Made by a program: the position numbers and the translations under genes. Under the pieces are notes generated by a model. That model was given only the letters and a program-made list of their open reading frames with translations, ran no database searches and was not told where the DNA came from. From positions 1-6,942 of the forward strand of contig JAGLWR010000060.1 of assembly GCA_023133315.1 (NCBI GenBank): a DNA stretch of 6,942 nucleotides, given 5' to 3'. Below, piece after piece: positions 1-5,598 of this stretch (position 1 is its first letter; the number at the start of each line of letters is the position of its first letter). The DNA is from Methanomicrobia archaeon. Lineage in GTDB: Archaea; Methanobacteriota_B; Thermococci; Methanofastidiosales; B48-G16.

Positions 1-1
1 G

Positions 2-622
2 ATATTGAGTCATATGCGGGAACGGATTGTGATTCCCGATCCTAGTGAGATCACAATTGTGAACAGAAAAAAGCCTACAGTTCCTCCAGAAGAATTTCTC
101 CCATTCAGAGCAGATAAAACTGGCGTCCCACCAATGCCCGCTTTCGGTGAAGGATATAAAACATTGTATTCACTCAACCCGCACAGCGAGGATGGAAGAA
201 TAGATTGGGATCCCGATGTGTTTGAAAAGCTCTATGAACGTATCCTAGGAAAAATAAGGAACAATATGGACGACATATGTAAATATGAAACGTATTATGT
301 AGATGATGCTGATATACTCATTATTGCATATGGGAGTGAGTGCAGATCCGCGTTTGATGCTGTAATAGAAGCAAGAAAAAAAGGATATAAAGTGGGATTA
401 CTGAAGTTAATTACTATATGGCCAGTTCCCGAAAAGATCGTTGAGAGCCTCTCAAAAAAAGTAGAAAAGATCATTGTGATGGAAATAAATGTAGGAAAGT
501 ATTTCTTTGAAATAGAACGTATTGGAAAGAAAAACTGCGAAGTTGTACCATTGACAAAGAATAGAGGAACAATTCATACGACAGAAGAAGTTTTGAACAA
601 AATAGAGGAGGAATTAAAATGA
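2..622 (+). CDS. korA: 2-oxoacid (2-oxoglutarate):ferredoxin oxidoreductase, alpha subunit, 3' part
   Basis: C-terminal 206 or so residues of the alpha subunit of a CoA-acylating 2-oxoacid:ferredoxin oxidoreductase, cytoplasmic. The enzyme oxidatively decarboxylates a 2-oxoacid to acyl-CoA and CO2, reducing ferredoxin. The frame is already open at the window edge and the first codons read I-L-S-H-M-R-E, matching the family's conserved 'GHMRE' stretch, so the TTG at 5 is an internal codon and roughly 170 residues lie upstream. Visible landmarks are the NRKKP and VPPEEFLPF stretch, the PAFGEGY motif that precedes the variable linker, and a C-terminal Rossmann-like domain (about 300-620) containing DADILIIAYGS and a WPVPE motif. 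The TGA overlaps the korB ATG by 4 nt (ATGA), and an SD (GAGGAGG, 605-611) for korB lies inside this gene, suggesting translational coupling. The 2-oxoglutarate assignment rests on overall similarity to archaeal KorA; another 2-oxoacid is possible. Confidence 0.9.
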   Translation: MLSHMRERIVIPDPSEITIVNRKKPTVPPEEFLPFRADKTGVPPMPAFGEGYKTLYSLNPHSEDGRIDWDPDVFEKLYERILGKIRNNMDDICKYETYYVDDADILIIAYGSECRSAFDAVIEARKKGYKVGLLKLITIWPVPEKIVESLSKKVEKIIVMEINVGKYFFEIERIGKKNCEVVPLTKNRGTIHTTEEVLNKIEEELK

Positions 623-1443
623 AAGTTAATCCTCTCAGAAAATATCTTAGAGAATGGGGGCTACCGCACTTTTTCTGTCCTGGATGCGGATGTGGACAGA
701 TACTAAGCTTATTTTTACGTGCAGCAGATGAAATGAAGCTTGACATGGATAAACTAGTTGCCATAGGTGGTGTTGGATGTACCGCACGAATCCCTGTTTA
801 CATTAAAGCAGAGGCACTTCATGGAGTCCATGGAAGGACACTAGCATGGGCAACGGGAATAAAACTTTACAATCCAGATCTGAATGTTGTGATATTTGCA
901 GGAGATGGCGATATTGCTGCAATAGGGGGAAATCATCTCATCCATGCCGCACGAAGGAATTTAGATGTTAATATCATAGTGAATAACAATATGAATTATG
1001 CTATGACAGGAGGTCAGGTAGCACCCACGACTCCTCTTTGTCTTTACACTACTACAACACCCAGAGGAAATATGGAACGAATATTTGATCTCTGTAAATT
1101 AGCTGAAACTGCGGGAGCTACCTTTGTGAGCAGATGGACTACCAACCATCCCCGACAAATTGTGAAGACCATCAAAGATGGTATGGATCATAGGGGATTA
1201 ACATTTATAGAGATTGTGTCACAGTGTCCTACACACTTTGGAAGGTATGCATTGGGATCTCCCAGAGCAGAAGATACCCTGAAGTGGATAAAGGAGAGAA
1301 CAGTTACAAAGAAAAAAGCAGAGGAAATGAGTGAGAAAGAATTAGAAGGTAAAATTGTTGTGGGTGACTTTGTAAAGAAAAATCTTCCCACTTTAGAAGA
1401 TAACTATGTAGAACTTGAAAAAAAAGCACGAGGAGGAAAGTGA
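619..1443 (+). CDS. korB: 2-oxoacid (2-oxoglutarate):ferredoxin oxidoreductase, beta subunit
   Basis: Thiamine-diphosphate-binding beta subunit, 274 aa, a normal length for archaeal KorB. The thiamine diphosphate/Mg site is visible as GDGD (95-98), then N-N at 122-124 and Y127-A-M-T-G-G-Q133. Likely ligands of the single [4Fe-4S] cluster are Cys20 and Cys23 (CPGCG), Cys54 (GCTAR) and Cys203 (QCPTHFGR). Their spacing fits the C-x2-C...C...C pattern of crystallised archaeal two-subunit enzymes. LHGVHGR and ATGIK (68-82) form the conserved substrate/cofactor loop. The QCPT-x-xGR motif and a WIKERTV-type stretch near 223-229 are typical of the 2-oxoglutarate rather than the pyruvate branch, although I judge this by eye. 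The ATG overlaps the korA stop by 4 nt and follows GAGGAGG with 7 nt spacing. It forms the catalytic core with KorA; KorC and a ferredoxin-like subunit complete the complex. Confidence 0.94.
   Translation: MKVNPLRKYLREWGLPHFFCPGCGCGQILSLFLRAADEMKLDMDKLVAIGGVGCTARIPVYIKAEALHGVHGRTLAWATGIKLYNPDLNVVIFAGDGDIAAIGGNHLIHAARRNLDVNIIVNNNMNYAMTGGQVAPTTPLCLYTTTTPRGNMERIFDLCKLAETAGATFVSRWTTNHPRQIVKTIKDGMDHRGLTFIEIVSQCPTHFGRYALGSPRAEDTLKWIKERTVTKKKAEEMSEKELEGKIVVGDFVKKNLPTLEDNYVELEKKARGGK
1430..1436 (+). promoter_or_regulatory. Shine-Dalgarno site deciding the korC start
   Basis: GAGGAGG inside the last codons of korB, 8 nt before the ATG at 1445. It rules in that ATG over the in-frame TTG at 1415, which would overlap korB by 29 nt and would add a lysine-rich leader not usual for KorC. 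Confidence 0.8.
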
Positions 1444-1444
1444 T

Positions 1445-1996
1445 ATGTCTGAGAAAACGGTGATACGATTTTGTGGATTTGGTGGACAGGGTATCATTCT
1501 CTCATCTGTGGTGTTCGGTACTGCAGCTGTGGAGTATGGTAATAAATACGGCGTACAAACACAATCTTACGGCTCCGAGGCACGGGGGGGAGAGTGTGAA
1601 TCTGAGCTTATACTATCGAATGAACAGATAAATTCACCCATAGCTGACAAAGCTGATATCCTAGTAGCCATGTCGCAACAGGCGTACAATAAGTATATCG
1701 ATACGTTGAAGATTGGGGGGCTGCTGATCATCGACCCCGATATGGTCACCACATTAAATGAAAGGAAGGATGTTGACTTAACCAAAGTACCTGCTACAAA
1801 AACTGCGTTTGAAAAAATAAAAAGTAAAATAACTGCAAATATGATAATGTTAGGATTTTTACAGAATTTTACTGGACTGATATCTGAAGAAAGTCTTAAA
1901 CACGTTATCCAAGACCTGGTCTCTGAGAAATTTTTAGAAGTTGACTTAAAAGCTGTGGATGAAGGAATTAAAATTTCTAAGAACATTAAAAGGTAG
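1445..1996 (+). CDS. korC: 2-oxoacid (2-oxoglutarate):ferredoxin oxidoreductase, gamma subunit
   Basis: Gamma subunit of the Kor complex (pyruvate/ketoisovalerate oxidoreductase gamma domain), 183 aa, the usual size. The N-terminus has the hallmark glycine-rich GFGGQG (11-16). It is followed by QSYGSEARGG (40-49), a near-invariant stretch of KorC/VorC/PorC that contributes to CoA binding, and by ADILVAMSQQAY. I start at ATG 1445 because of the GAGGAGG site at 1430-1436 and because protein similarity begins right after it (MSEKTVIRFCGFGGQG). The gene begins 1 nt after the korB stop and ends 5 nt before sucC, so it belongs to the same transcript. The substitution of E-C-E for the more usual small residues after ARGG looks like lineage variation. 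Subunit identity is secure; the oxoacid specificity comes from the KorAB partners. Confidence 0.93.
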   Translation: MSEKTVIRFCGFGGQGIILSSVVFGTAAVEYGNKYGVQTQSYGSEARGGECESELILSNEQINSPIADKADILVAMSQQAYNKYIDTLKIGGLLIIDPDMVTTLNERKDVDLTKVPATKTAFEKIKSKITANMIMLGFLQNFTGLISEESLKHVIQDLVSEKFLEVDLKAVDEGIKISKNIKR

Positions 1997-2001
1997 ATGC
2001 C

Positions 2002-3117
2002 ATGAACCCCTACGAATTTGAAGCTAAAAAGATTTTTAAAAAATATGGGGTACCTGTGCTTAACGGAATCGTGATCACGAAGGATACGGATCTTGATAGT
2101 ACACTTTCCATGGTAACCTTTCCCATTGCCTTAAAATCGCAAGTATTGACCGGAGGAAGGGGTCTGGCAGGCGGAATAAAATTCGCAGAGACCAAGGAAG
2201 AAGCTGTAGCTAAAATTCAGGAGCTTTTTGCTCTGAAAATAAAAAAACACCCAGTTGAAATGATCCTAATTGAAAAAAAGACCAATATCAAAAAGGAGGT
2301 CTATCTAAGTATTACCATAGACAAAGAGAAAAACTGTCCTGTACTCATAGCTTGTCCAGAAGGGGGTGTAGATATCGAACATATTGCTGAGAAAAGTCCA
2401 GAAAAGATTTTGAAAATGGAAATAGACATCTTTAGAGGATTAACTGGATATGAACTAAGACAAATAGCAAAAAAACTTGATATGGGTCGTAATTTATTTG
2501 ATATATGCAAAAAAATGTACACCTTATTCATGGAATGCGATGCTAATCTTGTGGAGATAAACCCTCTTGTCATTACGGATGAAGCCTTGTTAGCTGTAGA
2601 TGCAAAGATGATAATCGATGATAAAGCGTCATACAGACAAAAAATTTTTCTAGAAATAGAAAGAAAAGAAGATCAAATACAAAAAATGATAAAAAAATAT
2701 GGATTATCAACGTATGTAGAGTTGGATGGAGATATAGGTCTCATATCAGATGGAGCAGGAACAGGAATGTTAACATTAGATCTTATTAATGACTATGGCG
2801 GTAAAGCTGCAAATTTTTCTGAATTGGGTGGTATTACAAATGCCGAAACCATGAAAAATGCCATGAAAGTAGTATCATTGAACTCAAATGTGAAGGTGTT
2901 GCTGATAAGCATGATTGGAGGATTAAACAGGATGGATGAGATGGCAGAAGGTATAGTCGCCTTCTTCGAAGAACATGATCCAATACCTGTGGTAATACGA
3001 ATGTGTGGAACACTTGAAGATGTAGGGAAAAAAATGCTGCAGGAAAATGAATTTGAAACTTGTGATAATCTATATGAAGCTGTACAAAAAGCTGTAGAAC
3101 TATCAAAGAGGTGTTGA
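2002..3117 (+). CDS. sucC: Succinyl-CoA ligase-like acyl-CoA synthetase, beta subunit (ATP-grasp)
   Basis: Beta subunit of an NDP-forming acyl-CoA ligase, 371 aa, close to the usual 360-390. It would couple cleavage of succinyl-CoA (or a related acyl-CoA) to ADP or GDP phosphorylation. An N-terminal ATP-grasp domain opens with NPYEFEAKKIFKKYGVP and carries GGRGLAGG (51-58). The metal-binding pair is probably Asn187 (EINPLV) and Asp200 (AVDAK). The C-terminal CoA-ligase domain starts near 240 with GDIGLISDGAG and continues through ANFSELGG (270-277) and a GGLNR loop (306-310). These last motifs differ from the family norms (V-N-GAGLAM, DVGGGA, F-GGIVR). Two of the changes, Asp250 and Asn309, fall where E. 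coli SucC contacts the acyl substrate, so specificity may be altered. ATG 2002 is 5 nt after korC, with only a modest AGGT site upstream. Function as an acyl-CoA ligase beta subunit is firm; succinate as the acid is less sure. Confidence 0.87.
   Translation: MNPYEFEAKKIFKKYGVPVLNGIVITKDTDLDSTLSMVTFPIALKSQVLTGGRGLAGGIKFAETKEEAVAKIQELFALKIKKHPVEMILIEKKTNIKKEVYLSITIDKEKNCPVLIACPEGGVDIEHIAEKSPEKILKMEIDIFRGLTGYELRQIAKKLDMGRNLFDICKKMYTLFMECDANLVEINPLVITDEALLAVDAKMIIDDKASYRQKIFLEIERKEDQIQKMIKKYGLSTYVELDGDIGLISDGAGTGMLTLDLINDYGGKAANFSELGGITNAETMKNAMKVVSLNSNVKVLLISMIGGLNRMDEMAEGIVAFFEEHDPIPVVIRMCGTLEDVGKKMLQENEFETCDNLYEAVQKAVELSKRC
3107..3113 (+). promoter_or_regulatory. Shine-Dalgarno site deciding the sucD start
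   Basis: AGAGGTG lies 6 nt before the ATG at 3120 and overlaps the end of sucC. The alternative in-frame GTG at 3111 falls inside this site, so it is unlikely to be the initiator. Confidence 0.65.
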
Positions 3118-3119
3118 TC

Positions 3120-3986
3120 ATGGCAGTTTTTATAGATAAGAAGACGAAGGTTCTTGTGCAAGGAATAACAGGGAGAACAGGATCCTTTCAGACAAAGATA
3201 ATGAAGGATTACGGAACAAAGATCGTAGCAGGTGTAACACCTGGTAAGGGCGGACAGGAGATATATGGTATCCCCATATACGACTTTATCGAGGAAGTAA
3301 TAACAGAGCACGATGTTAACGCTACTATAAGTTTTGTACCTGCAAAATTTGCATTAGACGCTGCTTATGAAGCCATAGATGCTGGAATACAGTTTATGGT
3401 AATTACAGCTGAAGGAATACCCAATATAGATGTTCTTAAAATGATACAATATGGTTGTGCAAAAAATACGAGAATACTGGGCCCTGATACACCTGGTCTC
3501 ATATCTCCCGGAAAATGTAAAATGGGAGTGCATCCAAACAGATTTTTTAAAGAAGGAAATGTTGGTGTGGTTTCTAAAAGCGGTGCACTGTCATATGAGG
3601 TATGTAAATCCATGGTAGAGAAATCTGTTGGACAGTCCACTGTTGTTGGTATTGGTGGAGGCCCACTGTGGGGAACATCTCAAACAGATGTGTTGAAATT
3701 ATTTCAGGGTGATAAGGAAACAAAAGCGATTGTTTTGTTGGGTGAAATTGGTGGAACAATGGAAGAAAAAACTGCACAGTATATTAGAGAGTACATAAAC
3801 AAACCAGTAGTTTCACTTATAGTGGGACGATCTGCTCCCCGAGGGAAGAGAATGGGCCATGCCGGGGCTATTATTGAAGGAAAAGCAGGAACAGCAGAAA
3901 GCAAAATAGAAACATTGAGAAAATGTGGATCTCTAATAGCAAAGACTCCTCAGGATATACCTAAATTATTGATGGATGTATTATAG
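3120..3986 (+). CDS. sucD: Succinyl-CoA ligase-like acyl-CoA synthetase, alpha subunit
   Basis: Alpha subunit partner of the preceding gene, 288 aa, the standard SucD length. It binds CoA in an N-terminal Rossmann fold (GITGRTGSF, 15-23; TPGKGG, 40-45) and carries the phosphorylated histidine, His247, in GKRMGHAGAI, together with the supporting Glu209 of GEIGG. Tyr159 (SGALSYE), a substrate contact in E. coli SucD, is kept. Departures from typical SucD are GIGGGP at 177-182, where most members have GIGGDP, GPDTPG (121-126) where E. coli has GPNCPG, and R-T in place of S-Q in the CoA loop. The catalytic machinery is therefore intact while the pocket differs, in line with its beta partner. ATG 3120 is chosen over GTG 3111 because the SD occupies 3107-3113. 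The gene starts 2 nt after sucC. The enzyme presumably uses the acyl-CoA made by KorABC. Confidence 0.9.
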   Translation: MAVFIDKKTKVLVQGITGRTGSFQTKIMKDYGTKIVAGVTPGKGGQEIYGIPIYDFIEEVITEHDVNATISFVPAKFALDAAYEAIDAGIQFMVITAEGIPNIDVLKMIQYGCAKNTRILGPDTPGLISPGKCKMGVHPNRFFKEGNVGVVSKSGALSYEVCKSMVEKSVGQSTVVGIGGGPLWGTSQTDVLKLFQGDKETKAIVLLGEIGGTMEEKTAQYIREYINKPVVSLIVGRSAPRGKRMGHAGAIIEGKAGTAESKIETLRKCGSLIAKTPQDIPKLLMDVL

Positions 3987-3997
3987 GAGGAATAAAA

Positions 3998-4204
3998 ATG
4001 ACTAAAATTTATATAGATAAAGAAGTGTGTAAAGGATGTAGATTATGCATACATCTTTGTCCTAAAGAAGTATATGAAATGTCAAACCAAAGAAACAAAA
4101 AAGGATACATCTTTCCCGAAGCCAAACATCCAGAAAAATGTATTCTATGTAAAAATTGTGAGATAAACTGCCCAGATCTTGCAATATATGTTGAAGAAGA
4201 CTAA
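3998..4204 (+). CDS. korD: 2[4Fe-4S] ferredoxin, probable delta subunit or electron partner of Kor
   Basis: Small iron-sulfur protein of 68 aa with two complete cluster motifs: C11-x2-C14-x2-C17-x3-C21-P and C48-x2-C51-x2-C54-x3-C58-P. The 26-residue linker between them contains the YIFPE stretch seen in ferredoxin-like delta subunits of archaeal oxidoreductases. KorD proteins carry electrons from the KorB cluster to soluble ferredoxin. In many archaea korD heads the kor operon; here it is last, after the ligase genes, so it may instead be a dedicated free ferredoxin. The gene has a perfect AGGAGGA site (3985-3991) that overlaps the sucD TAG, 6 nt before its ATG, implying high and coupled translation. 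Its identity as an 8Fe ferredoxin is certain; the korD name is inferred from context. Confidence 0.88.
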   Translation: MTKIYIDKEVCKGCRLCIHLCPKEVYEMSNQRNKKGYIFPEAKHPEKCILCKNCEINCPDLAIYVEED

Positions 4205-4228
4205 TTAAAGAAATGTGAAGAAATATAA

Positions 4229-4234
4229 TTTTTT
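4229..4234 (+). terminator. Candidate oligo-T terminator of the kor-suc-ferredoxin operon
   Basis: Run of six T 25 nt after the ferredoxin stop codon, in AT-rich sequence. Archaeal RNA polymerase commonly terminates at such runs without a stem. A weak 7-bp hairpin with one G-T pair (4245-4251 with 4262-4268) lies just beyond. Assigned by position and sequence only. Confidence 0.45.
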
Positions 4235-4389
4235 ATAGAAATTGGTAAGATTTATAATGATATTTTACTTAATAATACTAAAAAATCTATAAAATGGACA
4301 TTTAAGAAGAATTATAATACCTTCAAATTTTGTTATTTCTATTATCAAACATTTGTATAATCTACTAATTTTATGAAAAAAAAAATCAA

Positions 4390-4419
4390 AAAGGAGGTAA
4401 AAAGGTGAATAGGATATAA
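4390..4419 (+). other. Orphan perfect Shine-Dalgarno followed by a 4-codon mini-ORF
   Basis: AAAGGAGGT (4390-4398) is as good a match to the archaeal anti-SD as any in the window, and a GTG follows at 4405 with 6 nt spacing. The frame is only V-N-R-I then TAA (4417-4419). A second tiny frame, ATG 4373 to TGA 4406-4408 (11 codons, lysine-rich), overlaps it. Neither resembles a known leader peptide. It may be a relic of a lost gene or a chance match in A-rich sequence. Confidence 0.35.
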
Positions 4420-4431
4420 AACAAATTCTGA

Positions 4432-4448
4432 TTATAATAATATTATAA
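4432..4448. repeat. Perfect AT-only palindrome
   Basis: TTATAATA-A-TATTATAA: 8-bp arms around one base. In such AT-rich sequence it may be chance, but it follows the orphan SD by about 35 nt. Confidence 0.4.
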
Positions 4449-4617
4449 ACTTTATATTTTTATTCCCATATATAATAGGATTCAAATTCGATTTAAATAG
4501 AGTAGTATTGAAATTATAAAAGACCGGATTTATGTTAACCTTTTAGATAAAAATATATCTTTAGGATCGCTTTCTATATTAAACAAGTAAATATTTTATT
4601 ATTAAAAGCTTAAAAAC

Positions 4618-4644
4618 ACAGTATATTGCATGTATAGTTACTGT
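4618..4644. repeat. Inverted repeat ACAGTA-N15-TACTGT
   Basis: Six-bp arms at 4618-4623 and 4639-4644, upstream of the TATA-like element at 4694. Possible operator or small hairpin; no family assignment. Confidence 0.35.
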
Positions 4645-4662
4645 AGAATTGATAAGAAAGTT

Positions 4663-4674
4663 TTAACATGTTAA
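4663..4674. promoter_or_regulatory. 12-bp perfect palindrome, operator candidate
   Basis: TTAACATGTTAA is self-complementary over 12 bp and ends 19 nt before the TATA-like element at 4694-4703. The spacing would suit a transcription regulator acting just upstream of the core promoter. Position is the only support. Confidence 0.35.
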
Positions 4675-4693
4675 TTGTAGGTAAATCGCAGAG

Positions 4694-4703
4694 TATTTAA
4701 ATA
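4694..4703 (+). promoter_or_regulatory. TATA-box candidate for the unknown gene
   Basis: TATTTAAATA, itself palindromic, would place a transcription start near 4724-4727 by the usual archaeal 25-27 nt spacing. That is where the long frame of the unknown gene opens (first codon after a TAG at 4712-4714). A second TATA-like CTATAAAT (4719-4726) sits between AGCGC and GCGCT arms (4713-4717, 4730-4734). Confidence 0.35.
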
Positions 4704-4714
4704 AAGTCTGATAG

Positions 4715-4852
4715 CGCTCTATAAATTGTGCGCTTTCCACTCCTCTTCTAACATACTCATTTGATACACATTATAATATCGATTGCCCATTTTGCGAACA
4801 TCACGTAAAAGACCTTCTTTCACCCTCAGAAGAAAACGTAAAGTGGCTTACT
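4715..4852 (+). other. In-frame open extension 5' of the unknown gene, no start codon
   Basis: Forty-six sense codons in the same frame as the GTG at 4853, bounded upstream by TAG 4712-4714, with no ATG, GTG or TTG. The translation includes D-C-P-F-C-E-H-H (about 4781-4804), a compact Cys/His cluster like a zinc-binding knuckle, and then reads smoothly into the downstream protein (NVKWLT then the GTG codon). Base composition matches the gene, not the AT-rich spacer. It suggests that the true N-terminus lies here and that its start was lost, mutated or is non-standard. ATA 4721 is one base change from ATG. Confidence 0.5.
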
Positions 4853-5467
4853 GTGGATTCAATAGGTGAAATTCTTATATATATACAAAAAATTTCAAGA
4901 GCCCCCCAAGAATTTCTAAAACACCTTGCCGAACGCAAAGAACTAACTTATATCTCTCTCTGGAAGCTAATTAAGAGTATGGTCTATGATTTGTACCTTT
5001 ATATAATGCCTCATACTTTTGAATTTTCTTATCCTCCCGATCCTTTCTTTGGAACTGTGCCATTAAAATTCTATCAGACACCCAAAGAACTGGAAGAAAA
5101 ACTGGAAAAGTTCTATAAAGGGTCTCATAGTTTTTATAATCGCCAAAGACTTATAGATAAACCTTTAGAGAAGTTTAAAGATATAAAAAGTGGAACACAT
5201 ATAGAACTATCAGAAAAACATTTTAAGAAAGGCATCGTAGACACTGCCGTGTTAGATCTTAAGAAGATCAAAGATATCCCGAAGGAGGAAACACCTCAAG
5301 AATTAGAGACGAGATTGGTGAGGGTATACAATTACCTCGATTTCTTGATAAAAACATATGAGAACTACGGGAATGAGACAACATCTCCTCCTTCTTCTGA
5401 TTTCGAAGATAAGATGAGTTCATTTGAAGATATGAAGAAGTGCTTAAAGGAGGCGGAAAATTCCTAA
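4853..5467 (+). CDS. Hypothetical protein, possibly a degraded gene
   Basis: I do not recognise a family. Taken from the only usable start codon (GTG 4853) it is 204 aa, charged and mostly helical in character, with no signal peptide. An aromatic middle section (about 48-75, HTFEFSYPPDPFFG) is followed by lysine- and glutamate-rich segments (77-90, 103-145) and a Ser/Pro/Asp-rich stretch near the end (177-192). Nothing enzymatic stands out. The start has no SD site, and the frame is open for 46 more codons upstream. A protein-like tail continues in the +1 frame to 5576. Both ends therefore look wrong for an intact gene. It faces a tyrosine recombinase convergently and lies between an AT-rich spacer and a tRNA, a setting typical of integrated-element cargo. 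Codon content is gene-like, so I believe it is or recently was coding; whether it still makes a protein is unclear. Confidence 0.55.
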   Translation: MDSIGEILIYIQKISRAPQEFLKHLAERKELTYISLWKLIKSMVYDLYLYIMPHTFEFSYPPDPFFGTVPLKFYQTPKELEEKLEKFYKGSHSFYNRQRLIDKPLEKFKDIKSGTHIELSEKHFKKGIVDTAVLDLKKIKDIPKEETPQELETRLVRVYNYLDFLIKTYENYGNETTSPPSSDFEDKMSSFEDMKKCLKEAENS

Positions 5468-5576
5468 ATGGTTGATCAGTTACCTTAATATAATAAAAAA
5501 ACTTTCTCAGATCGAGGGTGTGCGCATGGAGATTTTTACACAGACAAGGACCACCGAGAAAGCGTTGGGAAGTTAA
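5460..5576 (+). pseudogene. Frame-shifted C-terminal tail of the unknown gene
   Basis: Reading in the +1 frame from the AAAA run at 5457-5460 gives 38 residues of convincing protein, beginning IPKWLISYLNIIKKL and ending TTEKALGS before TAA 5574-5576. The annotated frame stops at 5465-5467 and then meets a second TAA six codons later. Skipping one A in the run joins Glu202 directly to this tail and yields a 240-aa product from GTG 4853 that ends 22 nt before the convergent recombinase stop. A single-base insertion, an assembly error or, less likely, programmed frameshifting would explain it. Confidence 0.45.
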
Positions 5577-5580
5577 AAAA
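5575..5580 (-). terminator. Candidate oligo-T terminator of the recombinase gene
   Basis: Six T on the minus strand, 18 nt past the recombinase stop codon, overlapping the end of the convergent frame. Consistent with archaeal stemless termination. Confidence 0.4.
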
Positions 5581-5598
5581 CAGGTAGAAATTTGGGGT

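Larger units (their letters stand above)
4205..4714. other. AT-rich non-coding stretch between the operon and the accessory region
   Basis: About 500 nt with no open frame that looks like protein on either strand. Stops are frequent in all frames and the base composition is far more A+T-rich than the genes on both sides. It contains a T-run just after the operon, an orphan ribosome-binding site near 4390, several short palindromes and TATA-like elements. I see no tRNA, rRNA, CRISPR repeat or convincing box C/D motif. Composition shifts sharply towards ordinary values at about 4710, where the frame of the following unknown gene opens. It could be a spacer left by deletion, a regulatory region, or the edge of an integrated segment. 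Confidence 0.7.

Noticed and set aside
1415..1444. Upstream TTG start for korC
   Set aside because: It would overlap korB by 29 nt and ignore the GAGGAGG site 8 nt before ATG 1445, where family similarity begins.
3111..3119. GTG start for sucD
   Set aside because: It lies inside the SD site for ATG 3120.
2793..3311. Long minus-strand open frame (172 aa) antisense to sucC/sucD
   Set aside because: Low-complexity Ser/Cys/Tyr-rich translation, no start signal, and it lies wholly opposite well-conserved genes; a shadow frame.
4406..4408. Recoded TGA joining the 11-codon frame to the 36 codons that follow
   Set aside because: The joined sequence is low-complexity, AT-driven and has no recoding signal that I can see.
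4205..4714. CRISPR array, box C/D RNA or insertion-sequence ends
   Set aside because: No regularly spaced direct repeats, no paired C and D boxes in proper order, and no terminal inverted repeats with target duplication.
5502..5562. Inverted repeat CTTTCTC (5502-5508) / GAGAAAG (5556-5562) as a bidirectional terminator
   Set aside because: Only 7 bp with a 47-nt loop, and it lies within protein-like sequence; probably chance.
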